This document shows, piece after piece, positions 23,257 through 35,015 of a stretch of DNA of 64,000 nucleotides. The notes beneath the pieces are model-generated. The model searched no databases. It saw nothing but the letters and a program-made list of their open reading frames with translations, and was not told the DNA's origin. The position numbers and the translations under genes are program-made. The DNA is taken from assembly GCA_003415625.1 (NCBI GenBank), contig PYIU01000004.1, forward strand, positions 2,108,001 through 2,172,000. The letters are read 5' to 3'. Numbering within the stretch: the first letter of the stretch is position 1; every line of letters begins with the position of its first letter. Source of the stretch: Aquanectria penicillioides. Its lineage: Eukaryota; Ascomycota; Sordariomycetes; Hypocreales; Nectriaceae.

Positions 23257-24213
23257 TCAAGCAGTTCGTTCACTGAATGATCGAGATCTAGGTCGGCGGT
23301 TCCGAACCGGTAGAACAAGAAGATACTCATGGCCATCAATAAGGGTACCCAACGGCCAAATATATGTTTCTTGAACCATTCTCAGTGCTTCAAGTGGCTC
23401 ACCATGATCAACTAGAAAGCTAGTGTCGACACTAGAAACAAGGTCTGTTGAATATTCAGGATCAAAAAGTGTACCACGTAGCTTCGCTCCTTTGATGCGA
23501 ATGAAATCGACTGGCACTCTTTCGATGGGTGCTATGGTGGTATTAGCATCCAAATTTTGCCCCCTGTAGGTCTCTCCACTTACTCCCAGATAGTCTCATA
23601 ACTGCTAGGCATCCCGCAGGATGGGAGCTCATAATACCGAAAATGTCGTCTTCGTCCTCACGAACTAGCCTCAATAGGCCACTTGCTAGTCCACATCGAC
23701 GGTAGTCGATATTGACTACCAATTGAGTAATCCAGCACACCTGCTTGCCCTGATGTTCCCAACGGCATGCAAAAGCATTACCAGCCAGAACTCCGTCAAC
23801 AATCACCATAGTATAGGAGGCATTGGCACCCTCAGGTAGGCATTGTTGTCGCAGTCGTTCCGCAGTAAGTGTTACTCGCTTTCCTATACAACCGATGAGT
23901 AGACTGCGCAGGGAAGCAGAGGACCGCGATCAATGAACTTGCCTCGTCTGGGTGATCGCTGCCCCCAAATTCCATAATTTTCGCTGAAGAGACGTGCAGA
24001 ATCGACAAGCATTTTATCTGTCACTCTGTTGCTTGGAAAGGTTTCGAATAATTGGCTTGACATCTTCCTGCTGCCTCGGTTGTGGTGATCTCTGGTACGG
24101 TTGAGCGGGATCTCAAACTTGACACGATGGAGAATTGGCGAGGAAGACGTTGGAGTTGAAGGAGGCAGATCCGTCAATGTCTTCCTTGACGCATCTTGTT
24201 TTAGGGACTCCAT
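23257..24213 (-). CDS. GNAT-family N-acetyltransferase-like protein, 281 aa, three exons
   Basis: Exons: 24213-23943, 23883-23584 and 23531-23257 (846 nt). Exon 1 begins MESLKQDASRKTLTDL and contains LFSENYGIWG, seen in fungal GNAT relatives. Intron 2 (23583-23532) is standard: donor GTAAGT, GCTAATA branch site and CATAG acceptor, joining LAVMRLSG to TPIERVPVDF. Intron 1 (23942-23884) has no good GT donor; the best fit is a GC-AG intron with donor GCAAGT and acceptor TATAG, giving GQRSPRRGKRVTLTAERL. A weaker alternative, donor GTCCTC, would be only 41 nt. The acetyl-CoA binding motif A is visible as WITQLVVNIDYRRCGLASGL (R152-R-C-G-L-A157), preceded by the core strand CRWEHQGKQVCWI. The C-terminal region (GTLIDGHEYLLVLPVRNRR) matches the usual family end. 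Substrate unknown. Confidence 0.8.
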
Positions 24214-25617
24214 TATAAGGAAGGGAAGAAGCAGGCAAAGAGGAAGGAAGGAGGGAAATAGGTCAGAGGGAGGTAAAGAGGCAAGAGTGTAAAAAAAGTG
24301 CCAGGAGATTTCGGTAGTTGTACGCACATGTCATTCAGCTTGTTTCACGTGATACTCAGGAATTTATCGACAACCCATTCAGGTTCCCGGCCTCCGCCAA
24401 ACCTTCTAAGTTTTAAGATTCTGCTTCACACATTCCATTCGTTGCCAGACGTGGAGCGTGAGAGTTTGGCTTTAGAATGAGAGGGCAAAGGGTTTATGAT
24501 CTATGAGCAAAGGAAGGAATTGCCACCACTTCCACGGCGCTCTGTGGTATGGATGTAAGAATGAGCACACACTGTGTACCAGCCTCGCGCGTCGATTTAG
24601 TATTGGAGTCGAAAAATCTTTTTGCCCAGGTGACTTTGTACTTGAGAGCCCCCTTACTCAAACACAACTCAGGAACCATAATGTGAATAAGCCAAATTAC
24701 TATGTTCGTTACTACAGATAAAATAGATACCTTGGAGGATCAACCTTCAAATCCCCAAGGTGGATATCTCCATATTCGACGTGATGGGATGATTCCAAGA
24801 AATTGTTGACAGGGCGACCGAACCGGATGATCGGTGCCCACTGTTGATAGAGATGCAGCGGCCTTTGAATCTGCCACTATGCTATGAGTGTCATGTCCAA
24901 TGAAACCAGGCAACATCTTGTTCTGGACGGAAGTAGTTGAGTTCAAGGAACGCCGAACCTCGTTGGCACATCAATCTCGCCTTCCCTACCCCGTAAGGTC
25001 GTAGGGATACCTTGAATACCATTACGATGCAACGGCTTAAATTTTACAGCATACTGGGAAGGGGGATTGGTGCGTGTTGTTCATGTTGTTCAAAACATTT
25101 AGGCATTGCAAAATACACAATGACGTAACCACGAGCCTATACGATCTTGCGCTCCCCGCATGCCCGGCGAGCAGAGCGACAATGTTTGTTTGCTTTCATG
25201 CGCCTTCCTCTATTCTGCTTGAAGCTACTTGCACTAATTCAGCCCTGTCGTCACCTTCTCAAAGCTGTCTCGTCCTAGGTGCACCTGGGCAGCCAAAAAG
25301 GGAGTTGGAGGGAGTGTCACGTGATATGAATTAGACTTTGGGATTGGCAGGAACGAGCGATCTGGCGGGGAAGCTTCTGATCAGTCTTCTGTCAGCCTGA
25401 GTAATCACTCAAAAAGCCAGATGGAGCTACCCCACACTATGCGAAATCGTGCCCCCTCGGCCAATCCCCAATCAACGTCATGATGACCAAGGCTGAATAA
25501 GGCCCTAAGACAGCCAAGTTTGGCTATACATGGCTCGTCAGCGTTTGACAATCCATCGTCAATTTAATCCATCTTGACGTAGGCAGTTTCTCGTCGATTC
25601 GGCGAAGTGGTGTATAT
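24214..25617. other. Divergent intergenic region
   Basis: About 1.4 kb between the divergent starts of the GNAT and pirin genes, so it should carry both promoters. No gene is seen. A purine-rich GGAAG/GAGGAAG tract (24220-24290) lies immediately upstream of the GNAT start, read as pyrimidine-rich on that gene's strand. Confidence 0.45.
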
Positions 25618-25618
25618 A
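25613..25618 (+). promoter_or_regulatory. TATATA element overlapping the first pirin ATG
   Basis: TATATA ends on the A of the first in-frame ATG. If it acts as a TATA box, transcripts would start downstream of that ATG and translation would begin at a later Met. The following 180 bases are C/A/T-rich (CAACAA, CTCATCATCC), as in fungal 5' leaders. Confidence 0.3.
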
Positions 25619-26673
25619 TGTCGCGCTTCACTTCCTTTGCTGCAATTTTTGTTGCTTCAATTTCCATCCTCATCATCCTCTACACACCAGCAAACACTTA
25701 CCCCTCAGAGTTCCACAGACTCACCAGCAACATTTTTACAACAACAACTCAAAACAGCAACGTCATCACCTCGAACATAACCTCGGACAAGCAAATGCTC
25801 AACACTGCCAAGAACATGTCCAAGTCACTCCGCAACGCCAAGATCACCCCCCACCGCTCTAGCACCCGCGGTCACTCTGACCATGGCTGGCTCAACACCT
25901 ATCACAGCTTCTCCTTTGCTGATTGGTACGATCCTCGATTCTCCCACTTTGGTTCTCTTCGCGTCCTCAATGAAGACCGAGTCAAGGCCAACTCGGGTTT
26001 CCCTACCCACCCCCACCGTGACTTTGAGATCTTCAGCTACATCCTAGGCGGAGAGCTCACCCACCGGGATTCTATGCTTGCCAAGGGCAAGGAGGGCGCT
26101 CAGTCGGACAAGTTCTACCGCATGCACCGTGGCGATGTCCAGTTCACCACTGGTGGCACGGGCATTGCTCACTCTGAGATGAACGAGCACAAGACCGACA
26201 CTGTTCATTTCCTTCAGATCTGGGCCATCCCCTGGAAGCGTGGCCTTGCTCCCCGATACCACACCCGCCACTTTGATGAGGAGACCAAGCGCCAGGCCTT
26301 TGTCAAGATCCTCTCCCCTCTCAAGGGCGGCGAGGAGGCTACTGCCGAACAGGAGAAGAACGCCGAAGGCGTGATCCCCGACACTATCCCCATCCATGCT
26401 GACTTCGTCATGGCCGCTGGTCTGATCGCTCCTCAGACGCAGTTTGAGTGGACCGTTGGCGGCGAGGCCACCAAGGAAACCAAGCGCAAGGTGTTTGTGC
26501 ACGTTCCCATGACCAAGGGAGGCAAGGCCAAGATCCGTCTCGATGGTCGTGAGGATGCCGAGCTCAGCGAGGGTGACGGTGCTTTTATTGAGGGCGTCAA
26601 CGCCGGCGACAAGCTCGCCGTAGAAAGCATCGGCGAGGTCGAGGCTGAGGTCATTGTTTTGGATACCGCCTAA
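25618..26673 (+). CDS. Pirin family protein (bicupin), up to 351 aa
   Basis: Single exon. The pirin core starts near residue 68 (SKSLRNAKITPHRSSTRGHS). The N-terminal cupin metal ligands are all present: H131 and H133 in GFPTHPHRDFEIFSYIL, and H185 and E187 in GGTGIAHSEMNEH. The LQIWAIP motif follows. The C-terminal cupin (residues about 235-350) is shorter and less conserved, as in other pirins. Pirins are iron-binding nuclear or cytosolic proteins; some have quercetinase activity and some act as redox-dependent transcription co-regulators. The first 66 residues form a hydrophobic segment (FAAIFVASISILIILY) then a Thr/Asn-rich stretch. They could be a signal anchor or targeting peptide, or simply 5' leader if translation starts at M60 or M67 (ATG 25795 or 25816). 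I give the longest form but am unsure of the start. Confidence 0.88.
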   Translation: MSRFTSFAAIFVASISILIILYTPANTYPSEFHRLTSNIFTTTTQNSNVITSNITSDKQMLNTAKNMSKSLRNAKITPHRSSTRGHSDHGWLNTYHSFSFADWYDPRFSHFGSLRVLNEDRVKANSGFPTHPHRDFEIFSYILGGELTHRDSMLAKGKEGAQSDKFYRMHRGDVQFTTGGTGIAHSEMNEHKTDTVHFLQIWAIPWKRGLAPRYHTRHFDEETKRQAFVKILSPLKGGEEATAEQEKNAEGVIPDTIPIHADFVMAAGLIAPQTQFEWTVGGEATKETKRKVFVHVPMTKGGKAKIRLDGREDAELSEGDGAFIEGVNAGDKLAVESIGEVEAEVIVLDTA

Positions 26674-28754
26674 AAAAAGTTTAGGCTGTAGTCTGATACA
26701 AACAGGTCAGATTTTTTTCCTTCTTATTTTTAGAGCTCTGGAATATAAAAAGATGTATTTAGCGTTAAAGAAGTCAAAATGCGAAGTTCTCTCTTCATTG
26801 AGGGTAATCAAGAAACCCATTTCCTAATTTCCCGTCTGACACGTTAGTTAAAATGCCCATCACACCATGTGATGATTTTCTTTACCCTCTGCTCTCCATT
26901 GCACCAAGACGGATTCACCAAAGTCTGAGGGTACGCGTTTAGCAAGGGACCACCGTGGTGGGATTCAAAGTGGTCAATTGCTGCCCCCAGTTTGCGAACT
27001 TGGCGCCATGCCCAAGGCAGAGCAGCGGTGACAGGGCTGGAGAGGCTGGAGAGGCTACTCGGGAATTTATTAGGGGATCAACAGAGTTCATTAGTGGGCG
27101 GGCGAGGCCGATTTCCAGATTGCCAAAGTTAAAAAATCTAAGGTTTTACCTCCGTGGAGAGGCATGGCTTCTTTCTTCAGGGTAGGCCGAGGCAAGAAGA
27201 TGAGCGACAACGGATGGAGGGATACCTAGGCATGTGTGCATTGGCAGCATGCCACTTTTAGACTCATCGTGGTTACATTCAATTGACTGATGAGTACAGT
27301 ACATACCCATGTAGGTAGAGACGATTTCGGAAGTGACAGGGTCACAGGGCATTTTCGATGCCCGAACTCCGACCTCCGTCGGAACCATGTCTCTAACGTT
27401 GCATTGCACGAAGAGGGGCAGACACTAGCGTGGATGGCTCGACCATGGGCAGTCACCGTGTTAAGGCCGAGTAAGCGCGTTGTTCGGGGTACCCCTGAAA
27501 GTTGGCAGCGCAAACGGTAACAAGGAAGTCAAGCACAGTGAGGGCTGAGAGCTGGTGAGATGGCTAGCGTCTTAGTGGGAAACGGAGCGTCCGGCTGGGC
27601 TTCAGAAGAGCTGACGCACGGCGACCACGCAAGTCGGGTTTTCCCTCTCGAATTTCGACACTTCAGTTAGGCGCCCTTCAGCTTCAGCTGCAGCTGTCCG
27701 GCAGGGCTAGAATTCGGACGGGTGTCTCAGACATTTGTAGTGGCTCTGCGAGGGCCGGGCCTGAATGGAAGAGATGAGGTTGGAGAGGCTGGAAGCAAAA
27801 AGCACTTTATTAATGTCGCTCCAGGTTGGACCAACAGATAGGCAGGCAGGGCCATCGTCTTGGCAGAGTTCATAGTACAAGTGCTGTTCCCGTGAGGGAG
27901 CAGCCCGATTCGGCAATCTGGTGTTTGCCTAGGAGGCGGGATGTGGGTAATTTCTACAACCCAGGTGGGTGACAGCGCTGGACATGGGCATCGGCAGCAC
28001 GAAAGGCGAGGTGCACGGCGGCGAGTCGAGCCAAAAAATGACGAAATGAGCAGCCCCTCTCCCCTCGGCGGCCGACTCTGGGATGAGGGGCAACAATCAA
28101 AGATCGGTTGGGAGCCGACGAATGAAGAGCACACGGGCTATTTTCCATCTCGTCACCAAACCCCCAACAATCACGCTGATATGAAGACGGGTCCTGCGGG
28201 CCGATACAACGGGAGAGGTTCAAGGCAACCTGACAAGAACGGCGTAGGTGGCGGAGGTAGCGGCACAGATGCAGGAACAGGCGGAGACTGACACATCCGC
28301 TATGCGCCACACTGACTTGCTTCATCACCGGTTGACAGATCTGACCATGTGAAGAGTGAGGTGCCCAACAACAGTCACACAGACCAAGCCGAAGCAGACG
28401 GCAGGAAAAGAAAAACGGCGAGTCAAAGCAGAAGGTGAATAGGGCACCCGCCGCGGGCCCGACGCCGGGACGTCGCTAATGCATTCGAAGCAACAAAAAT
28501 TGTCGGACCCCGGATCGGCAGTATCCTTTTTGGGCTGGATCAAGACGAGCTCGCATGGTAAACATGGTCAGCATGGGCCAACTGAGGCCCCCTCGACTTT
28601 TGCACTCTGGCCATGCGAATGAGAAAAAAGGGTTCAGACCAGGGACGACAGATGCCGTCTTATGAGTGGGCGACGGGCACCGGAAAGATGAAAGGCACCA
28701 CAATACAGAGTGAGTGCAATGCTACCCAAGCCAGCTTTGAGTAGAATCCGGTCA

Positions 28755-28783
28755 GGGGGGGGGGGCGGGGGGGGCGGGGCGAG
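28755..28783 (+). repeat. G-rich block with G-quadruplex potential
   Basis: Runs of 11, 8 and 4 G separated by single C bases, followed by CGAGG. These consecutive G runs meet the general pattern for a G-quadruplex. Confidence 0.7.
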
Positions 28784-29632
28784 GAGTGAGATATCGCTAG
28801 CCTCGGTTAAGGGGCTCTGGATCAGCCCTGGCCGGTTTCCTGATATGGCACCACGACATCGTCTTCAGACCTATCACAGCATTGGGTTCTCAAAGGATTC
28901 AGGGCCGCGCTACACCCGAATCCAGACTTGGATGTAGGGGGGTGGGGGGGGAGCGCTGTTGAGCATCACGGACATCAGCTAGCCTCAAGGCATTGCCCAC
29001 AACGTCTCGTCCGAGTTACAGTCGCTAGGCTGTGACTCCGCTAGCCCTACAGTGTTCTGCGCCTCGGGCCACTGGTGAACACAGGCAACCGTGGGCCTGT
29101 AGCGCCCTGCGGACTCCGTCGAAAACCAGTCAGTAGTGGGGGTTGGTCCGCCAAGCCAACGCTGACCCACTCGCGAGCCAAGGGTTTCCGGTGATTTGGT
29201 GCTGCCACCGCGTCACTCACGCTTGGTTGTTGCCCAAGCCTTTGTCATCACACCCACTCGCCCAGCAACAACACCTACCCACCCTCTGTCTCACACTATT
29301 GAGAGAATGGGGTTCTTGGCCCTCTCTCTGGGGGCGGCCTACTCCAGCCTGCTCCAGACGGGATGCAGTAAATATTGATCGAGAACTATTTGTACGCGTC
29401 ACTGCGCTGTCGTCACCCGTCTCTGTGTTGTGCCGTGTTTTGCTGCTGTTTCTCTGGTTGAGTTGACAAATCTCGTGAGGCAGTCAGCGTTAAGCCCTCA
29501 CTTCTTTCTGTCTCATGGCAGCGTTCCGGCCCCGCAGAGGGAGCCTGTGCCGCTTCGCCCGTTTTCCTTCCAGGCCCCCCTTCCGGGCCAAGGTGCCGTT
29601 CAGTGCAGAGGTTCCGTCCTATTCAGTCCAGT

Positions 29633-29655
29633 CCAGTCCAGTCCAGTCCAGTCCC
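29633..29655. repeat. (CAGTC)n short tandem repeat
   Basis: Four to five near-perfect CAGTC/AGTCC units in an otherwise C-rich intergenic stretch. Confidence 0.85.
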
Positions 29656-30508
29656 GTCCAACGCCCCCCCTCCCAACGAGAGAACCTCAACGGGAAGGAG
29701 GTCACTGCGGTGAAATGAGACTCGCCGTCTCACCAGAGGCTTCAAGGCGCAGTCATCAATTTCGTGCTTGCACTGGCTCGTGCTGGCTAATAATATCCGC
29801 CCAGAAGCCTGGGGGAAAAGGGCTTTCTCGTCTTGGTCACCGTTAGCAAGTGCTGGGTGGCACCATGAGACGCTCAACCTTCATCACAATGGCCTCCATG
29901 TCCACACCAAGAGCTACTTCTCGTGTGTGCCACACCCCCCCTGAACCAATAAACTCCAACATCCAACATCCATCTTCTCACCACGCTAAGCCTGTTCCTG
30001 AACATCACAGGTGCCCCCCCGTTCTTTTGCCCACAGGCGGTGGTTCTGACGTTCTTACTCGGCATCCCAAGTGGGAAATTGCCTGGCTACCTACAGCATC
30101 ATGGCCCCCCCATCCATCTCTCCCCCGGCACCCTCCCTGGATGGGGCTGGGACGAACTGGGGCTCATTGCTATGGCCAGGAAGGGGAATCGCCGCTTTTC
30201 AAGGCTATCTGGGGGGGACTTTCATGCTTGGCTAAGCCCAAGGTGTCGAAGGAAAAAGGCTTCGCCCTCGCCACTACCGTCAATAGTCTCTCCTTCTCCT
30301 CTTTCTTCCTTCCTTCTTTCCTTCGTCTGCATCAAGTCTCCAACTTGACGTTGTCAATCTTTCAGACGGCTCGGTCCTAGGCCTCACTGCGAACCTCTGG
30401 TTTGCGTCCTTTCTTTGATCACTGTATCATCATCACACTCACTTGCCGGCCTCGGCCAACTTACAATCTTTCCACCCCCCCCTCAATACCTTAATCGTTT
30501 GAGCAAAC

Positions 30509-33500
30509 ATGCCTGCTGTTTCTGTTGCGTCTGGCCCTTATGGTGGTCTTAACGGCTACTGGGTAAGAATAAACCTCGACGGATATGGATACAACATATC
30601 CTATACTCGCAAGCTTGATGCGGGAGACGGCGTTGACTGACTTTTCATAGGGTCAATGGGGAAGTGATGAGCTGAAGACTTACTGTGATAGCCGTCCCGA
30701 CTACGTTACCGTTGCTTTCGTCAACTCGGCTCCCGAGCACGAAGCCTCAGGATGGCCAGGTACCAACTTTGCCGGCCACTGTCCGGGAGACAAGTTCACG
30801 TATGGCCCGGGCAACACCATGTCCTCCAACCTTTGGAAGGGTTGCTGGGAGATCCAGGAGGCCATTCCTTACTGCCAAAACCTAGGTGTCAAGGTTCTTC
30901 TGAGCATCGGTGGTGAATACACCGCCACCAGCAACTACTCCGTCTCCACCACTGCGAACGGTGAATATTTTGCCGAGTTCCTTGTCAACGCCTTCGGTCC
31001 CACGAACGCCGGCTACACCGGACCTCGTCCCTTTGACAGTGAACTCTGGGGCGTCACCCAGGTTGACGGTTTCGACTTCGATATCGAAGCCAAGCTCGGT
31101 AAGTTGTGTCGAGTAAGTGTTTTATTGTTGTTCTTGTTGCTAACCAAACGGGATTTCTAGATAACGCTCCTTACATTGCCATGATTAACCGTATCCGTGC
31201 CCTCTATCCCTCTGTTATTATCACCGGTGCTCCTCAGTGCCCCAACTGGGACCCGTACTTTTACATGAAGGACATGATCCAGAAGGCCAAGTTCGACGCT
31301 CTTTTTGTCCAGTTTTACAACAACCCCGACTGTGACTTGATCGGTACCAGCTCCACTCCCACCAACAACTGGAACTACGATGCATGGGAGACCATTCTTT
31401 CCTCGAGTGACCTGAGCAAGTCGGCCAAGATCTACGCTGGTCTGCCTGCCAGCACCGCCGCTGCGACCAACGGTTACGTCGACGCTAGCGTCATCCAGCA
31501 GGTTGTGAACACCCTCAAGGGCCGATCCTCGTTTGGCGGTATCTCGCTTTGGGATTTGACTCGTGGAGCCATGAACATTGACAGCAATACTGGTCTGGAC
31601 TTTAACCATCTCGTGGAGAACATTCTTCAATATGGCACAACCATTGCTCCTACCTCGACCACGACCTCGTCCATGCCTACTAGCACCAGTACGACCACCA
31701 CTTCGTCTGAGCCTACCAGCACGACCACGACCTCGTCAACGACCTCGTCCCAGGCTACCAGCTCTAGCACCACAAGTGCGACTCCCACTTCGACTTCGAC
31801 TTCGACCACCAGCTCGTTCAGCTCTACCCTCAGCACTCCCACCAGCAGCTCCATCACTTTCACCAGCACTACTGAGTCTGCTTCCACCACTCCTGGATCG
31901 ACCACCACTTCCACCACCCCCGGTGCCAGCTCGACCACTGAGTCCGTTTCTACCACCGAATCGGCTTCCACAACCCCTGGCTCGACTGAATCTGCTTCCA
32001 CTACTCCTGGCTCGACTACTCCTGGCTCGACTACTCCTGGCTCGACTACTCCTGGATCTACCACCTCTGCTTCTAGCACTGAGTCTGCTTCCACCACTCC
32101 TGGCTCGACTACTCCTGGCTCGACCACTCCCGGATCTACCACCTCTGCTTCTAGCACTGAGTCTGTTTCCACCACTCCTGGCTCGACTACTCCTGGCTCG
32201 ACTACTCCTGGCTCGACTACTCCTGGCTCGACCACTCCCGGATCTACCACCTCTGCTTCTAGCACTGAGTCTGCTTCCACCACTCCTGGCTCGACCACTC
32301 CTGGATCTACCACCTCTGCTTCTAGCACTGAGTCTGCTTCCACCACTCCTGGCTCGACCACTCCTGGATCTACCACCTCTGCTTCTAGCACTGAGTCTGC
32401 TTCCACCACTCCTGGCTCGACTACTCCTGGCTCGACCACTCCCGGATCTACCACCTCTGCTTCTAGCACTGGGTCTGCTTCCACCACTCCTGGCTCGACT
32501 ACTCCTAGCTCGACTACTCCTGGCTCGACTACTCCTGGCTCGACTACTCCTGGATCTACTACCTCTGATTCCAGCACTGAGTCTGCTTCCACCACTCCTG
32601 GTTCCAGCGCCCCCAGTGGCACCGCTTCCACATCACAATCTGCTTCCACCACCCCGTTGCTACTTCCACTTCTGGCTCCAGCACTACCTCCAACGGTCCT
32701 TTCACTCCCAGCACTGACACTACCACCTCCGCCTCGGTTACCCAGTCTGCTTCGACCACTCCTGGTTCCAACACCCCCAGCGGCAGCGCTTCGGCCACTG
32801 AGTCCGCCTCAACTACCCCTGGTTCCACCACCCCCGGAAACCCCACTGGCTCCAGCACTGCTTCTTCCTCCAGCGGTCCCTTCACCCGTAGCGTCAGCTC
32901 CTCCAGCTCGGCCACTGGCGGTAGGACTATCCTCAGTGTATCCAGCTCGGCCACTGGCTCTGGCAGCGTTCCTACTGAGTCTGCCAGCATGACCACCAGC
33001 ACTGTTTTCACAACCCACGTCTACACCGTCACCAAGTGCCCGGCTACCGTGACCAACTGCCCCGCCGGTGGCTACGTTACTACTGAGACCGTGGCTCTGT
33101 ACACGACTGTCTGCCCTGTGACCGCTGGTGCCTCCAAGACTGCCGACAACTCCAGCCCCAAGGTCACCAGCGCACCCGGCGACAGCGAGGTCAAGACCCT
33201 CTACACCACCAAGGTCCACACCATCACCAAGTGCCCCTCGTACGTCACCAACTGTCCTGTCGGCTCCGTCACCACCGAGGTCTCTTCCTGGACCACCACG
33301 GTTCCCAAGTCTGCCCCCACCGCGCCCGTTGGCGGTGAGGTCAAGACCCTGTACACTACCCAGGTCTACACCATCACCAAGTGCCCTCCTTCTGTTACCA
33401 ACTGCCCAGTTGGCTCTGTCACCACGGCGGTTTCTTCCTGGACCACCACCATGCCCCAGGGCATCAAGAGTGTGCCTGTCAACGTCGGAGAGAAGGTGCC

Positions 33501-33825
33501 CGAGGGCACCACCACGGTCAAGGGTACTACAACCATCTACCAGACCGTTGTTGTCCCTCCCGCCACTCTCAAGACATCTCCCAAACCCTATGCTACTGAC
33601 AAGGCCAGCGGCGACTCGACCACTAAGCGCCCCTCTGGCGTCGCGGCTCCCACGGGCCTGGCGGTGCCTTCCAGCGGATGCACCGGCGAGGGCTGCTCCG
33701 CCACGACGCGCACATACACGCCCCCGGCTGTTCCCACTCAGTCCGTGACGGCCGGAGCCTCTACTGTTGGCGCCGGCCTGGCTGGCGTCTTGGTTATGGC
33801 TGCTCTGCAGATGTTTGTGCTGTGA
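30509..33825 (+). CDS. Class III GH18 chitinase with Ser/Thr stalk, Cys repeats and GPI-type tail (apparent frame break)
   Basis: Exons: 30509-30562, 30651-31098 and 31161 onward. Intron 1 has donor GTAAGA and acceptor CATAG. Intron 2 has donor GTAAGT, branch site GCTAAC and acceptor CTAG, and joins EAKL to [12 protein letters not shown]. The GH18 barrel starts [19 protein letters not shown], has the substrate-binding strand VKVLLSIGG and the catalytic motif DGFDFDIE (the final Glu is the acid/base). It ends near YGTTIAP. Then come a long Ser/Thr stalk, three Cys modules ([48 protein letters not shown]) and a hydrophobic end ([18 protein letters not shown]), as in GPI-anchored cell-wall proteins. 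No N-terminal signal peptide is seen. The stalk's Ser/Thr frame stops being followed at about 32652-32656: upstream it is in the frame of the barrel, downstream one base earlier. Role: chitin hydrolysis, probably at the wall. Confidence 0.8.
31875..32609 (+). repeat. Chitinase stalk: nested TTPGS / SASSTESAS tandem repeats
   Basis: About 25 copies of a 15-bp unit (GGCTCGACTACTCCT-like, encoding TTPGS) arranged in blocks of 2 to 5. Blocks are separated by a spacer encoding [11 protein letters not shown], so there is a higher-order repeat of variable length. Adjacent units are nearly identical in DNA, a sign of recent expansion or gene conversion. The long antisense open frames here are by-products of this repeat. 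Confidence 0.9.
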
Positions 33826-34981
33826 TGTGGAGGCAATGTTGTTTGGACACGTCTTCTTCACTCTCTTTCGATTTTCTGATATGATTCTTTACATAGACTT
33901 GTTGGAGGCGGTGTAATGAGCCATGTGGCTCGGGTCTTTCCACGCCTCACCAAGTTACCCATCACATATACACCAACTATTTATTGTACATTTGTTTTAT
34001 GACATGGAGCGGGAACGGAAAATTTATGTGGCTTGTTAACCATGGATGAGAAATGTGATAATCTTTGTCAGCGGCGACGTGGCGGATCTCGGGCGTTGAG
34101 CGTCGAGCCCACATATGCAACTCTTAATCATATCCTCGGATGGCATTATGCCCAGCAAGAATAATGCGTGCAGCAAGGCCGGGACATCATCGTCTCGGGG
34201 TTTCTGCCACGATCGTACCTGTCCTGGAAGCAAGTGAGCCCGTTTTGCCCAAGTCTCAATAGTGTACTGTACATAGAGACATTATTATAAATGTGTGATT
34301 TCCTTCTTGAAACCAATATTTCTATCCTTTTTTACCTTGACTGCGCCTATTATAAACTGGTGCCTGGAGACCAATTGAGCATTTATGAAGAGAAGAGTAC
34401 GATGAGTAAGGCGGCGGATTCGGGATTGAGAATGAATCCGCTCGGCCCATGTGGTTCCCATCAAGGCGTATCGTATGGGGCGACTTATTCGGTTCGGGAA
34501 AAGGAAGATGACAACACCATGGATTTTATCCACTGGGTGATACGTGGGGGATGGGTGTGGCTACACGAGAAGAGGGGGAGAGGATCAAGGGTAATGTGGC
34601 TGGGGGGTGTGGCAATGTGTGGTTTTAATGTGCAAGGTCGAACATGTGAATATGCATACAATTATGGACCTGCACAAGTCCCAGTTCTTTGACATGATCT
34701 CCAATGGCTGGTTTGACGGGTAGGTGGTTGTGGGAACTGTTTCAAGGCTGCAGACTGCTGACTACAGTACGGGAAGAAGGGAGGCAAGGGACAGAGAGGC
34801 CGAGAGAGGGAGAGAAAAGAAAGACAGGAAAGGACAAGAAAAGAGAGTGCGTCATGATGATCGCGATGCTATGTTGGAGGGGATAACGTCAGTGGCACCA
34901 ACTAGCCGAATATGTTTCCAGTCGGTTTCGGATGGAGACAGAAAGCAAGGAACCCGCCAAAAAAAAAAAGTACAAATAAGG

Positions 34982-35015
34982 AAAAATAAATAAAAATAAA
35001 AATAAAAATAAAAAA
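34982..35015. repeat. A-rich (AAATA/AAAAT)n repeat
   Basis: Successive AAATA and AAAAT units with no other base than A and T. Confidence 0.8.

Larger units (their letters stand above)
26674..30508. other. Gene-poor region upstream of the chitinase
   Basis: About 3.8 kb without a supported gene. Features: an A/T-rich 3' flank of pirin, a G-rich block at 28755-28783, a second G-rich run at 28936-28951, an AGTCC repeat at 29633-29655, and a C-rich, pyrimidine-rich stretch (30460-30482) just upstream of the chitinase ATG. Open frames are short and overlap each other in all frames. Confidence 0.4.

Noticed and set aside
31627..32652. 341-codon open frame on the minus strand
   Set aside because: Complement of the chitinase stalk repeat; its [15 protein letters not shown] periodicity is a by-product of the 15-bp unit.
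32809..33861. 350-codon open frame on the minus strand
   Set aside because: Antisense to the Ser/Thr and Cys-module part of the chitinase; Gly/Arg-rich composition mirrors the coding strand.
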